From assembly GCF_020026915.1 (NCBI RefSeq), contig NZ_JAINUY010000001.1:62001-126000 (forward strand): a stretch of 64,000 nucleotides of DNA, read 5' to 3'. Position 1 is the first letter of the stretch; each line of letters opens with the position of its first letter. Positions 43,401 through 51,980 of this stretch are shown here, piece by piece. The stretch is from Flavobacterium potami. Its GTDB lineage: Bacteria > Bacteroidota > Bacteroidia > Flavobacteriales > Flavobacteriaceae. Under the pieces are notes generated by a model. It ran no database searches. It was given only the letters and a program-made list of their open reading frames with translations, and was not told the origin of the DNA. The position numbers were made by a program, and so were the translations under genes.

Positions 43401-44548
43401 TCATAATAACCACTTTTTACAGGTTGATGAGTAAGTGCAGTAGCAATGTTTGTGGGACTTAACGTTTTCCCTACAATGAATACTTTATTATTATTTGAAA
43501 CTTTAATTTTTAGAATTTCATCTATGCTGTTGCCACCGTAGTAAGTGCCCCAAATTCTAGTACCGTCAGAAGTGAATTTTGTAAAAAAGGCATCATAAGC
43601 CCCTCCAACGGTAAATGTGTTTTGAAAAGCACCAGTTGAAGCGATATTGTTTTTACTGTAGGTAACTCCAGCCATGTAAACGAAATCGCCTTTTGTAAAA
43701 ATTGAAGTTGCATAATCGAATTCTTCCCCTCCATAATAAGTTCCCCATAATCTAACTGGAACAGGATCAATTATTACTGTTTTTTCGGTGGAGAAATGTG
43801 AAGAAGAAAAACCGTAAATATTCTTTTTCAATTTCTTGTATCCAACTGTAATCTCTTTTTTATATCCATCTTCTTCGATCCAGCTTGCAGGAAGTGTCTC
43901 TTCCATTTTTCCAAAACGGACATTCATTTGAATTTTATTATCAACAAGATCTGTTTCTGCACCGTTAAATTTTAATTTGATGTCAGAAATTTTTCCTTTC
44001 GGATGGATAATGAAATTGTATTCAACGGTTTTTTGAGGATCTTTTGGAATTGTAAATACAATATCAATATTCGGATAAATATTCTTGTACGTTATTTGTT
44101 TGTACTGATAAACTTTGGTTGTTCCTTCAGGATTGTTTGGCGTATTGTAATAATTATCAAAATCAATTGATTTCTGATCTGCTATAAGTTCAACTTTCGA
44201 ATTCGAGTCAATAAAGTCAATATCTATTCGATGAAAAATATATTCTAAATGGTATTCAGGTTTTTGTTCTTCGTCTTTCCCCGGAATTGAGTAGGGAATT
44301 TTTCTGGCTGTTTTGGAATAATCAACTGCTGTTTTCTTTAGCTCGTATACATCATAAGAGAATCCATTTTTCTTCAATTGCACATTTAAACCATTTGAGT
44401 TCAAAAGGTATTTTACAGCATCATTTTTTTCTCCATTCTGATCAATAATTTGACCTTTATTTTCTTTAAAACCAATAGATTGTTTTGGATTCTGAGAAAC
44501 AAGTTGTGCTGTAATTAATAAAAATAAAAAAAGTAATTTTTGCCTCAT
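40490..44548 (-). CDS. Large T9SS-exported protein with SBBP-like and Ig-like repeats
   Basis: A 1352-aa exported protein with signal peptide MRQKLLFLFLLITAQLVSQ. Residues about 25-260 form an N-terminal domain (KYLLNSNGLNVQLKKNGFSY). About eight SBBP-type repeats follow (about 265-715, each about 60 aa, with WGTYYGGNSIDEI as the core and fairly similar AKFDSDG lines). Then come Ig/PKD-like modules with paired Cys, and five or six short repeats (about 900-1260) ending in YYASQTINGCES or similar. The C-terminal 90 residues (FFTPNDDGFNDTWTL, IRIFNRYGKLLKEL, NWDGTYVGQLQPATDYW) are the gliding-motility/T9SS type B sorting domain, so it should be carried to the cell surface or released. Ligand unknown. 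Confidence 0.88.
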   Translation of the reverse strand: MRQKLLFLFLLITAQLVSQNPKQSIGFKENKGQIIDQNGEKNDAVKYLLNSNGLNVQLKKNGFSYDVYELKKTAVDYSKTARKIPYSIPGKDEEQKPEYHLEYIFHRIDIDFIDSNSKVELIADQKSIDFDNYYNTPNNPEGTTKVYQYKQITYKNIYPNIDIVFTIPKDPQKTVEYNFIIHPKGKISDIKLKFNGAETDLVDNKIQMNVRFGKMEETLPASWIEEDGYKKEITVGYKKLKKNIYGFSSSHFSTEKTVIIDPVPVRLWGTYYGGEEFDYATSIFTKGDFVYMAGVTYSKNNIASTGAFQNTFTVGGAYDAFFTKFTSDGTRIWGTYYGGNSIDEILKIKVSNNNKVFIVGKTLSPTNIATALTHQPVKSGYYDGFIAKFDSDGAREWGTYYGGLFNDAINSISIDNNENFYISGDTSSKENISSIGSHQVTAGNLTDSSTDGFIAKFDSNGMRQWASYYGGSNFDVINDSEFDSNGDLIFLGYSRSTNNIATQNSFQQTNTKDDGFLVKFTPNGSRLWATYFGGDNNDYFFYLGLDSNDNIYCFGRTDSQNNISSPDVFQRTYIPNSRNYSSGCIFKFDSNGQKIWGSYFFPETLGGSVSKDGFIYFTGRTEHSFQPTPNVFQETPNSGTESYLVKFNTNGQREWATYFGGEMADNALLTCIDNNLNIYLAGTTNSKTNIATPGTFQENLTPDPSSYQPNIGDAFLVKFRDCQSYSANASSNSPICIGKTLELKASGGTNYSWSGPNGFTSTDQNPTIVNASTINSGEYSCLITGTGGCDDTKKINVIIGDNEAPIPVLATLPTITGDCNTTVTTIPTANDACAGVIIATTTNPLSYALPGTYTIVWNYNDGNGNSSTQNQTVTITSQPLPTANSPQTFCVEQNATLNDIQITGQNIKWYSNLTNGTLVSPTTVAQDKTTYYASQTINGCESERVPVTINIQVTSPPTGNANQSFCTVNNSTISNIEINGSSIKWYDAPNNGSLLTETTTLENGKTYYASQTLNNCEGPRFGVTVSIVNTPTIPTGTPEQSFCKKENKTLNDIQITGQNIMWFDTSFSAAALPNTTLLENNRTYYASQTIGCESDRTPILVHVYDTPLPIGNNNQQFCIDKIASIEDLNISGTALKWYDSAANGNLLSETALLQNGVYYVTQTLNNCESERLAIKIKIQDTPIPIADSPQQFCIQESAKISDIAIRGQSIKWYESSSTINTLSESTSLENGITYYATQTIDNCESDRIPLTINILEVTNLNCINLALEIPYPQFFTPNDDGFNDTWTLDPAYLAPNSSIRIFNRYGKLLKELSINGNWDGTYVGQLQPATDYWFTATKINGAEFRGHFTLKR

Positions 44549-44631
44549 GTATATAAATTGAACTAAAGCAAATGTAATTAAATATCTACAAAAGAAAATT
44601 AAATTTTATAATGCGAAACCGCTTAAAATCT

Positions 44632-44666
44632 TTTGCTAAAAAAGTCCATAATAACCCGTATTTTTG
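44632..44666 (+). promoter_or_regulatory. Probable promoter of the radical SAM gene
   Basis: TTTG at 44632-44635, a 23-base spacer, and TATTTTTG at 44659-44666, which fits the flavobacterial consensus TTG, 17-23 bases, TAnnTTTG. It overlaps the in-frame TTG at 44633 and argues for the downstream start at 44687. Confidence 0.55.
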
Positions 44667-44686
44667 CAAAAAAAAATAATTCCCTT

Positions 44687-46891
44687 TTGAAAACGAAACT
44701 TTTTGTAATTACGCCGCCTTTTACACAACTGAATACCCCGTATCCGGCAACGGCGTATATAAAAGGTTTTCTGAATACTAAAAACATCGAGTCGGTTCAG
44801 GCAGATTTGGGTATTGATGTGATTTTGGAATTGTTTTCGAAGAAAGGACTTATTGATTTGTTTCAGGTTTCAAGTTTCAAGTTTGAAGTTTCAGGCTCTG
44901 AAATCTCAGATAATTCGAAACGAATTTTTGCGCTTCAAGATGAATACATTAAAACGATCGATTCTGTAATTCAGTTTTTGCAAGGAAAAAATCCGACTTT
45001 GGCTTTGCAGATTTGTCAGGAAGATTTCTTGCCAGAAGCTTCTCGTTTTGCACAATTGGAAGAACTCGATTGGGCTTTTGGAACAATGGGAACTCAGGAT
45101 AAAGCAAAGCATTTAGCAACTTTATATCTGGAAGATATTTCGGATTTTATTGTAGAATGTGTTGATGAAAATTTTGGCTTTAGCCGATATGCCGAACGTT
45201 TAGGACGAAGTGCCAATTCTTTTGATGAATTATACGATGCTTTACAGCAAAAACCAACCTATATCGATTCGATTTTAATTTCGCTTTTAAAAGCTAAAAT
45301 TGAAACTGTAAAACCAACTCTTTTTTTAATTTCTGTTCCCTTTCCAGGGAATTTATATAGTGCTTTCAGATGTGCACAATGGGTAAAAGAAAATCATCCT
45401 GAGATTAAAATTTCAATGGGAGGTGGTTTTCCGAATACTGAATTGCGTTCGCTTTCGGATAAACGTGTTTTCGAGTTTTTCGATTTCATTACTTTAGATG
45501 ATGGAGAAGTTCCAATTGAAGAATTAATTTTCCATTTAGAAAACCCAGATTCAGATTCTTTTAAAAGAACATTTTTATTAGAAAATGGAGAAGTAGTTTA
45601 TAAAAATAATTCACTCAAACACGATTATAAACAAGCTTATGTAGGAACTCCTGATTATTCAGATTTGCCTTTGGATAAATATATTTCGGTTATCGAAATT
45701 GTAAATCCGATGCACAGAATGTGGAGCGATGGAAGGTGGAACAAACTCACCATGGCACACGGATGTTACTGGGGAAAATGCACTTTCTGCGATATTTCTT
45801 TAGATTATATAAAAGTCTACGAGCCTGTTGCGGCAAGTCTGCTTTGTGATCGAATAGAAGAATTGATCGAAAAAACTGGTCAAAATGGATTCCATTTTGT
45901 TGATGAAGCCGCACCGCCTGCTTTAATGCGTGCTTTGGCGCTCGAAATTCTAAAAAGAAAACTCGCGGTAACGTGGTGGACCAACATTCGTTTTGAAAAA
46001 AGCTTTTCTAAAGATTTATGTTTGTTATTAAAAGCTTCTGGTTGCATTGCCGTTTCTGGTGGTTTAGAAGTTGCTTCAGACCGATTATTGAAATTAATTG
46101 ACAAAGGAGTTACGGTTGAACAAGTGGCAAAAGTGACTCGAAATTTTACCGAAGCCGGAATCATGGTTCATGCGTATTTAATGTACGGATATCCAACACA
46201 AACGATTCAGGAAACGGTGGATAGTTTAGAAATGGTGCGTCAATTGTTTGAAGCCGGAGTTTTACAATCTGGATTTTGGCATCAATTTGCGTTGACAGCC
46301 CACAGTCCAGTTGGATTGTATCCAGAGCAGTTTGGAGTGACGAAAAAAACGGAAGCAATCGGGACATTTGCTAATAATGATATTGAATACACTGATTCTA
46401 CAGGAATCAATCATGATAAATTTAGTTTTGGATTAAAGAAATCGCTTTTCAATTTCATGCACGGAATTTGTTTTGATTACGAACTACAAGATTGGTTCGA
46501 TTTTAAAATTCCGAAAACTAAAATTCATCCTGATTTTATTTTTAATGCTTTAGAAGAACAAAACGATTTCAATACAAAACCAAATGCAAAAGTAGTTTGG
46601 CTAGGCGGAAAACCTTCGGCATCAATCTTTACAAAATCAAAAAAAGGAAGAAGTTGGGAAATGATGTCTTTAACTTTTCACGACAAAAAAGAAAGTTTCG
46701 ATATTCAAACAAGCAAAGAAGAAGGCGAGTGGCTAGTTTCTATTTTATCGAAAATAGCGGTTTCTGGCTCGAAAAGTTATACTTTTCAGGAAGTCAAAAA
46801 TGATTTTGAAACTTCCTTAGAAGATTTTGAATTGTTTTGGTATTCTAAACCAGTCAATGCTTTACGAGAATTTGGATTATTGGTGCTTTAA
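44687..46891 (+). CDS. Radical SAM protein with CX4CX2C cluster motif
   Basis: A 734-aa radical SAM enzyme; start taken as TTG 44687 (reading MKTKLFVITPPFTQLNTPYP). The first half (about 1-310) has a cobalamin-binding-like fold: LFLISVPFPGNLYSAFR and SMGGGFPNTELRSL, but no DxHxxG motif, so B12 is not certain. The radical SAM core starts near 355. The iron-sulfur cysteines lie in HGCYWGKCTFCDISL: C360, C365 and C368, spaced CX4CX2C and not the usual CX3CX2C. ISFP-like strands follow (CIAVSGGLEVASDRLL, IMVHAYLMYGYPTQTIQET). The reaction is unknown; it converges with the MBL hydrolase gene, overlapping by four bases. Confidence 0.85.
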   Translation: MKTKLFVITPPFTQLNTPYPATAYIKGFLNTKNIESVQADLGIDVILELFSKKGLIDLFQVSSFKFEVSGSEISDNSKRIFALQDEYIKTIDSVIQFLQGKNPTLALQICQEDFLPEASRFAQLEELDWAFGTMGTQDKAKHLATLYLEDISDFIVECVDENFGFSRYAERLGRSANSFDELYDALQQKPTYIDSILISLLKAKIETVKPTLFLISVPFPGNLYSAFRCAQWVKENHPEIKISMGGGFPNTELRSLSDKRVFEFFDFITLDDGEVPIEELIFHLENPDSDSFKRTFLLENGEVVYKNNSLKHDYKQAYVGTPDYSDLPLDKYISVIEIVNPMHRMWSDGRWNKLTMAHGCYWGKCTFCDISLDYIKVYEPVAASLLCDRIEELIEKTGQNGFHFVDEAAPPALMRALALEILKRKLAVTWWTNIRFEKSFSKDLCLLLKASGCIAVSGGLEVASDRLLKLIDKGVTVEQVAKVTRNFTEAGIMVHAYLMYGYPTQTIQETVDSLEMVRQLFEAGVLQSGFWHQFALTAHSPVGLYPEQFGVTKKTEAIGTFANNDIEYTDSTGINHDKFSFGLKKSLFNFMHGICFDYELQDWFDFKIPKTKIHPDFIFNALEEQNDFNTKPNAKVVWLGGKPSASIFTKSKKGRSWEMMSLTFHDKKESFDIQTSKEEGEWLVSILSKIAVSGSKSYTFQEVKNDFETSLEDFELFWYSKPVNALREFGLLVL

Positions 46892-47652
46892 TATTCAATA
46901 CATTCTCCATCATTCGGAATAGAAGTTTTGTTTAAAAGGCCGTGATCTGAAAGAGCAGTTTTTAATTGCAATCTTGTTGTCGGACAATGATTTAGAGCTT
47001 CTAAATGATTCGCAAGAACTTTTCCTGGAGCAAGTGTTGTAAATTTCAAAATATCATCCATTCGCATTAATAAAGGCTGTCCGATATCTAATCTTGCTGT
47101 ACCGCACGCAACAACCGAGATGTCTGGTTTAAGCTGCGTTAAAACCTTTTCTACATGTTCTGTAAAAATAGTATCAGAACTTATGTAAACCGATTTTTCG
47201 TTAGCCAATTCAATAAGAAATCCCATCACATTTCCCATCAATTTGGCGACAAAACCATAACCGTGAATGGCTGGGATTCCGGTTATTTTTCCATCTAAAA
47301 ATAATTGCGGTTCCCAATATTCTAAAGTTTGTATGACACTTAATCCTCTTTGAACCAATGCTTTTTCATCTTTAGAACTACAGATTACCGGAATGCTTTT
47401 TCGTCTTAAAAAAACTTCACCCGCTTTATCGATATGATCAGGATGCAAATGTGTAATCAGACAATGTGTTACGCGACTTAAAATGTCACGACTGTTTTTA
47501 GGCAACGCAACAAGCGGATTTCTTTTCGGTTTGTATCTGAAAATAGTAAAAGGTGGAATTGTTTTTCTTTTACCTAACATTGGGTCAACTAAAATGACAT
47601 GCTTTTCTGTTTCAATTACCAAAGTGGCATTTCGCAAATGATGTAATTTCAT
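46888..47652 (-). CDS. MBL-fold metal-dependent hydrolase (UlaG-like)
   Basis: A 254-aa metallo-beta-lactamase-fold protein. I use ATG 47652; a TTG two codons earlier is possible. The metal motif HxHxDH appears as THLHPDHIDKAG near 90. KLHHLRNATLVIETEKHVIL at the start and VACGTARLDIGQP further on match the UlaG / N-acylphosphatidylethanolamine hydrolase-like branch. The substrate is unknown. Its stop codon overlaps that of the convergent radical SAM gene. Confidence 0.83.
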   Translation of the reverse strand: MKLHHLRNATLVIETEKHVILVDPMLGKRKTIPPFTIFRYKPKRNPLVALPKNSRDILSRVTHCLITHLHPDHIDKAGEVFLRRKSIPVICSSKDEKALVQRGLSVIQTLEYWEPQLFLDGKITGIPAIHGYGFVAKLMGNVMGFLIELANEKSVYISSDTIFTEHVEKVLTQLKPDISVVACGTARLDIGQPLLMRMDDILKFTTLAPGKVLANHLEALNHCPTTRLQLKTALSDHGLLNKTSIPNDGECIEY

Positions 47653-47736
47653 ATCCAAGAAAATTAAATATTAAAAATACAAAGTTTTTCGAAAAACTGC
47701 TTACAGATTTTTCTTTATTTTTAACAGAATTGTGAT

Positions 47737-48423
47737 TTACCCAATCGAAAACCTAAACCCAATTCCATGCAGGTTTTCAATCGAAATGCCTTGTTCATTG
47801 GCTAAGATTTTACGTAGACGCGAAATAAAAACGTCCAAACTTCTTCCCATAAAATAGTCATCTGTTCCCCACAAAGAGGTTAAGATTTGTTCTCTTTTTA
47901 AAACAGAATTTTTATGATCTAGAAAAAGTTTCAATAATTCGGCTTCACGCTGAGTTAGACCAACTTTTTCCTCGTCATTAAAAAGAATAAAGTTTTTGGT
48001 GTCAAATTGATATTTTCCTACTTCATAAATTGTTTTTGCAGGAGGAATATTTTTCTGCGAACGCTTCAAGAAAATTTCAATTTTTAACAGTAATTCCTCA
48101 ATACTGAAAGGCTTTACCAAATAATCATCAGCACCAAGGCGAAGACCTTTAATACGATCTTCTTTTAAAGTTTTAGCCGAAAGGAAAATAATCGGAACTT
48201 CAATATCAATTTTTCGAACAGCTTCAGCAAGTTCAAAACCGTCCATTTTTGGCATCATAATATCAAAAATACAGATGTCGAATTCTTCTTCCTCGAAAAT
48301 CTTCAGTGCCGATTTTCCATCAGAACAATGAATCACTTCATAATTGTTTTGCTCCAAATTGTCTTTGGTTAAAAATGCAAGTGTTTCGTCGTCTTCGGCA
48401 TATAATATTTTGAAATTTCTCAT
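47737..48423 (-). CDS. OmpR-family response regulator
   Basis: A 228-aa transcription factor. The receiver domain (1-118) has the acidic pocket (YAEDDET), the phosphorylated aspartate in FDICIFDIMMPKMDGF near 53, and VKPFSIEELLLKI with the conserved Lys. The winged-helix output domain (about 130-228) has LTQREAELLKLFLDHKN and RSLDVFISRLRKIL. It is paired with the sensor kinase gene (four-base overlap ATGA). The wording resembles RprY of Bacteroides (a likeness only). Confidence 0.94.
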   Translation of the reverse strand: MRNFKILYAEDDETLAFLTKDNLEQNNYEVIHCSDGKSALKIFEEEEFDICIFDIMMPKMDGFELAEAVRKIDIEVPIIFLSAKTLKEDRIKGLRLGADDYLVKPFSIEELLLKIEIFLKRSQKNIPPAKTIYEVGKYQFDTKNFILFNDEEKVGLTQREAELLKLFLDHKNSVLKREQILTSLWGTDDYFMGRSLDVFISRLRKILANEQGISIENLHGIGFRFSIG

Positions 48424-49685
48424 TTTTTGTACGGAATTGATAAAGTTAAAGTAACACCTTTTTCTGGATTATTTTCGGCTTTTATTTTCCAGTTTTGCAA
48501 ACTGCAGATTTCTTTTACATAGTATAAACCAAGTCCAAATCCATTAACTTCGTTACTTTTTTCATTCTGAACGCGGTAAAACTTATCAAAGATAAAAGAT
48601 ATTTTCTTAGGATTTATACCAATTCCATTATCGGTAAACTCGAGTTTTAAGCAGTTGTTATCTTCAGTGATTTTTATTGTGACCTCTGGTTTTTCATTGC
48701 AATATTTTATGGCATTATCTAATAAATTATAAACTAAATTGCCAAAATGAAAAATATCTGTTTCTATTAAATATTCGTTTGAAACGGCTTCAATATTAAT
48801 CGAAGCTTCAGGATATTTCAGTTTTATGTTTTCAATCGCTTCTTCAATAATCGGAACAATTAAAATGCTTTCTTTTTTGAGTTCCAAAGGCGTATAATCT
48901 GATTTTGCAATATCTAGAATCTTTTCGATGTGACCGTTTAGCTTATTTCCTTGATTGATAATAATATCGGTATAAGTATAGAGTTTTTTATCTTCTTTAA
49001 TTGGTTTTTGTTCAATCAAATATTTCGAAGCAATCAGAATAGAAGCCAACGGAGTTTTAAATTCATGCGTCATATTATTAATGAAATCACGCTGCAATTC
49101 TGAATATTTTTTATGCTGTAAAAGTGTAAAAATCGAATAAACGTAAATCAATAAAATCAAAATCAATGCAGTTGAAAGTATAAACCAAAAACGCATTGAA
49201 CTGAATAAATAAGTCGTTTCATTCGGAAAACGAACGGCAAAATAATAAACTAGATTTTTATGCTTTGGAAAATAAACGGTCTTTTTGCATTCTGCTTTTT
49301 TCTTTGAAAGCGAAATATAATCACCATAAATCATTTCGTCGCTTTGGCAATTGTACATCGCGTATTCGAAATCGGTCGTGATATTCATTTTTTTGAATTC
49401 CGTTTTTAGATAAAATTCTAAAATATCAGGTTCAAATTCGTTATCGACATTTACGATGTAATAGTCGTTTGCAATTTTCTGAACAGGATTCTGAACAGGC
49501 AATTCGTGATTGGTTCCTTCGTATAATTTTTTAGCCACTTCAAGCAAAGCAATATGTGCTTTTTGGCTTAGTTTTTTTTGTTCAATTGTAAAAGCCTCTT
49601 TTGTCCATAACAATTGTGCCACCAAAATGCTGATAATGGCTACCAATCCTAAGATAATGATGCTGTTGAGTTTATTAATTTTCAA
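48420..49685 (-). CDS. Sensor histidine kinase
   Basis: A 421-aa membrane-bound kinase. Two transmembrane helices (about 7-27 and 163-185) enclose a periplasmic sensor of about 135 residues without known domain. No HAMP is evident. The H box NNMTHEFKTPLASILIA with the phosphorylated His near 206, N box YNLLDNAIKYC, G1 DNGIGI and G2 GFGLGLYYVKEI are intact. It is cotranscribed with the response regulator. The target genes are unknown; the divergent DUF1573 gene is a candidate because it lies on the other side of the same intergenic region. Confidence 0.93.
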   Translation of the reverse strand: MKINKLNSIIILGLVAIISILVAQLLWTKEAFTIEQKKLSQKAHIALLEVAKKLYEGTNHELPVQNPVQKIANDYYIVNVDNEFEPDILEFYLKTEFKKMNITTDFEYAMYNCQSDEMIYGDYISLSKKKAECKKTVYFPKHKNLVYYFAVRFPNETTYLFSSMRFWFILSTALILILLIYVYSIFTLLQHKKYSELQRDFINNMTHEFKTPLASILIASKYLIEQKPIKEDKKLYTYTDIIINQGNKLNGHIEKILDIAKSDYTPLELKKESILIVPIIEEAIENIKLKYPEASINIEAVSNEYLIETDIFHFGNLVYNLLDNAIKYCNEKPEVTIKITEDNNCLKLEFTDNGIGINPKKISFIFDKFYRVQNEKSNEVNGFGLGLYYVKEICSLQNWKIKAENNPEKGVTLTLSIPYKK

Positions 49686-49799
49686 GAATAACGGATTTTG
49701 AGAGTGTAATATTAATCAATTTTAGCCTGAAAATAAGCGATTAACAAGTCATTAACAAACGTTTGAAAGCGGTTAACAGCGATTTGTTTTTGTCTGAAT

Positions 49800-49807
49800 T
49801 ACCTTTG
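49800..49807 (+). promoter_or_regulatory. Possible -7 box for the DUF1573 gene
   Basis: TACCTTTG matches TAnnTTTG exactly, 42 bases before the start codon. No well-spaced -33 box is visible. Confidence 0.35.
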
Positions 49808-49849
49808 TAATATCAAAATGAACTACAAACCATTTTAAATATATTAGTT

Positions 49850-50266
49850 ATGAAAATGATCAAAATTTCGATGTTAGCTTTGGCTTTAGGCTTAATGTCT
49901 TTTTCAGCAATTGCACCAGTACAATCTTTAGTTTCAGAAACTGAAGTTTTAGAAGCTACAGCTTCTACAATTGTTTGGAAAGCCGAAACAATTGATGTTG
50001 GACAAATTCCACAAGGAACTCCAAAAGCAATTGTTTACGAATTTAAAAATACAGGAAAAACAGCTGTAGTTATTACAAACGTTCAAGGATCTTGCGGATG
50101 TACAGCTACAGATTATACAAAAGAGCCGATTCAGCCAGGTAAATCTGCAAAAGTTACTGCAACTTACAACGCTGCAAACAAAGGTGCTTTTACAAAAACA
50201 GTTACTGTAACTACAAGTGCAGAAACAACACCCAAAGTACTTACTTTAAAAGGTACGGTTATCTAA
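49850..50266 (+). CDS. DUF1573 exported protein
   Basis: 138 aa with a signal peptide (MKMIKISMLALALGLMSFSA). The mature part is a single Ig-like (ASPM/SPD-2-like) domain of the DUF1573 family: GQIPQGTPKAIVYEFKNTGK, VVITNVQGSCGCT, and IQPGKSAKVTATYN. A CGC disulphide-type pattern is typical of the family. It probably acts in the periplasm or at the outer membrane; function is unproven. A hairpin terminator follows. Confidence 0.9.
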   Translation: MKMIKISMLALALGLMSFSAIAPVQSLVSETEVLEATASTIVWKAETIDVGQIPQGTPKAIVYEFKNTGKTAVVITNVQGSCGCTATDYTKEPIQPGKSAKVTATYNAANKGAFTKTVTVTTSAETTPKVLTLKGTVI

Positions 50267-50292
50267 AATTTTAATAGGTTGGTTATATGGCG

Positions 50293-50326
50293 AAAGCTCT
50301 GGATAAGAAATTATCTGGAGCTTTTT
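50293..50326 (+). terminator. Terminator after the DUF1573 gene
   Basis: Stem AAAGCTCTGGATA with TATCTGGAGCTTT (two G-U type pairs), six-base loop, then a short T-run. Confidence 0.65.
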
Positions 50327-50389
50327 ATTTGCAGTAATACGATTTTTATTTAATAGAATTTTTTTTACTTTTAATAAAAATTCCTACTT

Positions 50390-51970
50390 ATGAAAATTTG
50401 GTATACGCCCTTAATCGCAGTTGTCTTTTTTGCTGTTTTTTCGTGTAATTCGAAAGGAGATAAGAAAGAAGAAAACACAATAAAAAAAGTTGAAAAAGTT
50501 CCAGAATTAAAACTGACTATTGATACTATACGCATCGCAAAGTTTTATGAAAGTTACCCGAAGCTGGCAAAATTTAAAACAGATGTAACTTCTTTGTATC
50601 AAAAAAACAAATCGACACAATTATGGCAAGATAATAAAGGAGTTGTCGAGTTTGGAAACACCTTATTCAATCAATACAAAAATTTGGATCAGGAAGGATT
50701 AAAAGCGAATTATCCTTATAAAGAAGAATTGAATTCGGTTTTTGAAAATAATCCAACAAAAAAATTATCAAAAGAAGACACCGATTTGCTGCTTTCTAAC
50801 TTGTATTACTATTATGCAGAGAAGGTATACGCAGGTTTTGATGAGAAAACTAGTATTTCGCTAGAATGGCTTTTACCAAGAAAGAAATTCAATTATCAAG
50901 TGCTTTCAGATTCTATTTTTAAAAAATCAACCATTTTGGATGATAAGAAAAAGAAGATGTTCAGTCAGTATTACAAACTTCGTGATGCTTTAAAAGAGTA
51001 TAGAGAAATAGAAAAAAACGGTGGCTGGAAAACTATTGAAGCTGGAGAAGATTATAAAGCTCTAAAAGTTGGCGATTCATCAGGTGTCGTGGCTCAGATT
51101 AGAGAAAGGCTTTTTGTTACCAAAGATCTTAAGGAAGATACTAAAAGTGCAGTTTGCGATACGACTTTATTGAAAGCAATGAAGAACTACGAAATTCGTC
51201 ACGGTTATACTCCAAAAAATACTATTTTATTAGAACATATTAATGACTTGAATATTCCAGTTTCGGAGCGTATTAAAACCATTATTGTTAACATGGAACG
51301 CTGCCGTTGGATTGATCCTGAATTGGAAAAAGGACAGAAATATATTGAAGTCAATATTCCTGAATTTAAACTCTATATAGTTGAAGATGGAAAAATTGCT
51401 TTTATCTCTCCAGTTGTGGTTGGAAGAGCGATGACAAAAACCGTTATTTTCAGCGGAATGATGAGCAATATTGTTTTTAGTCCGTATTGGAATGTGCCGC
51501 CGAGTATTATCAAATCGGAGATTAAACCCGGAATGGCAAGAGACAAAAATTATTTGCAAAAGAAAAACTTGGAATGGAATAATGGTGCAGTTCGTCAGCT
51601 TCCTGGTAAAAATAATTCTTTAGGATTAGTGAAGTTTTTATTTCCAAATTCAAGCAATATTTACCTTCATGATACGCCTTCAAAAAGTTTGTTCGAAAGA
51701 GAAAGTCGAGCTTTCAGCCACGGTTGCGTTCGTGTAGCAAAACCACGTGAATTGGCAATAGAGTTATTAAAAGTTGATCCGACTTGGAATCCAGCCAGAA
51801 TCGATAAAGCAATGCATGCCGGAAAAGAAAGCTGGTACACGCTTAAGAAAAAAGTTCCTGTTTATATTGGCTATTTTACCGCTTGGGTAGACCGCGAAGG
51901 AAACCTAAACTTCTATAAAGATATTTATGGTAGAGATGAAAGTCTAATCAAATTACTGACTGAAGAATAG
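50390..51970 (+). CDS. L,D-transpeptidase (YcbB/LdtD-like), lipoprotein
   Basis: A 526-aa cell-wall enzyme that makes 3-3 cross-links in peptidoglycan. The N-terminus has a lipoprotein signal (VVFFAVFSCNSKG, Cys19). A scaffold region (about 60-215) is followed by a peptidoglycan-binding domain (LKVGDSSGVVAQIRERLF near 225-242) and the YkuD catalytic domain (about 310-480) ending in SHGCVRVAKPRELA, with the catalytic cysteine near 445 and its histidine just before. The arrangement matches YcbB/LdtD. It converges with the NlpC/P60 peptidase gene across a large palindrome. Confidence 0.92.
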   Translation: MKIWYTPLIAVVFFAVFSCNSKGDKKEENTIKKVEKVPELKLTIDTIRIAKFYESYPKLAKFKTDVTSLYQKNKSTQLWQDNKGVVEFGNTLFNQYKNLDQEGLKANYPYKEELNSVFENNPTKKLSKEDTDLLLSNLYYYYAEKVYAGFDEKTSISLEWLLPRKKFNYQVLSDSIFKKSTILDDKKKKMFSQYYKLRDALKEYREIEKNGGWKTIEAGEDYKALKVGDSSGVVAQIRERLFVTKDLKEDTKSAVCDTTLLKAMKNYEIRHGYTPKNTILLEHINDLNIPVSERIKTIIVNMERCRWIDPELEKGQKYIEVNIPEFKLYIVEDGKIAFISPVVVGRAMTKTVIFSGMMSNIVFSPYWNVPPSIIKSEIKPGMARDKNYLQKKNLEWNNGAVRQLPGKNNSLGLVKFLFPNSSNIYLHDTPSKSLFERESRAFSHGCVRVAKPRELAIELLKVDPTWNPARIDKAMHAGKESWYTLKKKVPVYIGYFTAWVDREGNLNFYKDIYGRDESLIKLLTEE

Positions 51971-51980
51971 TTTAAAGTTT

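Noticed and set aside
44633..44686. Longer start for the radical SAM gene (TTG 44633)
   Set aside because: It overlaps a well-spaced TTTG / TATTTTTG promoter; the family-like sequence starts at 44687.
11533..46891. A B12 link between PduO and the radical SAM protein
   Set aside because: They are 32 kb apart, and the radical SAM protein has no clear DxHxxG, so a shared cobalamin role is only speculation.
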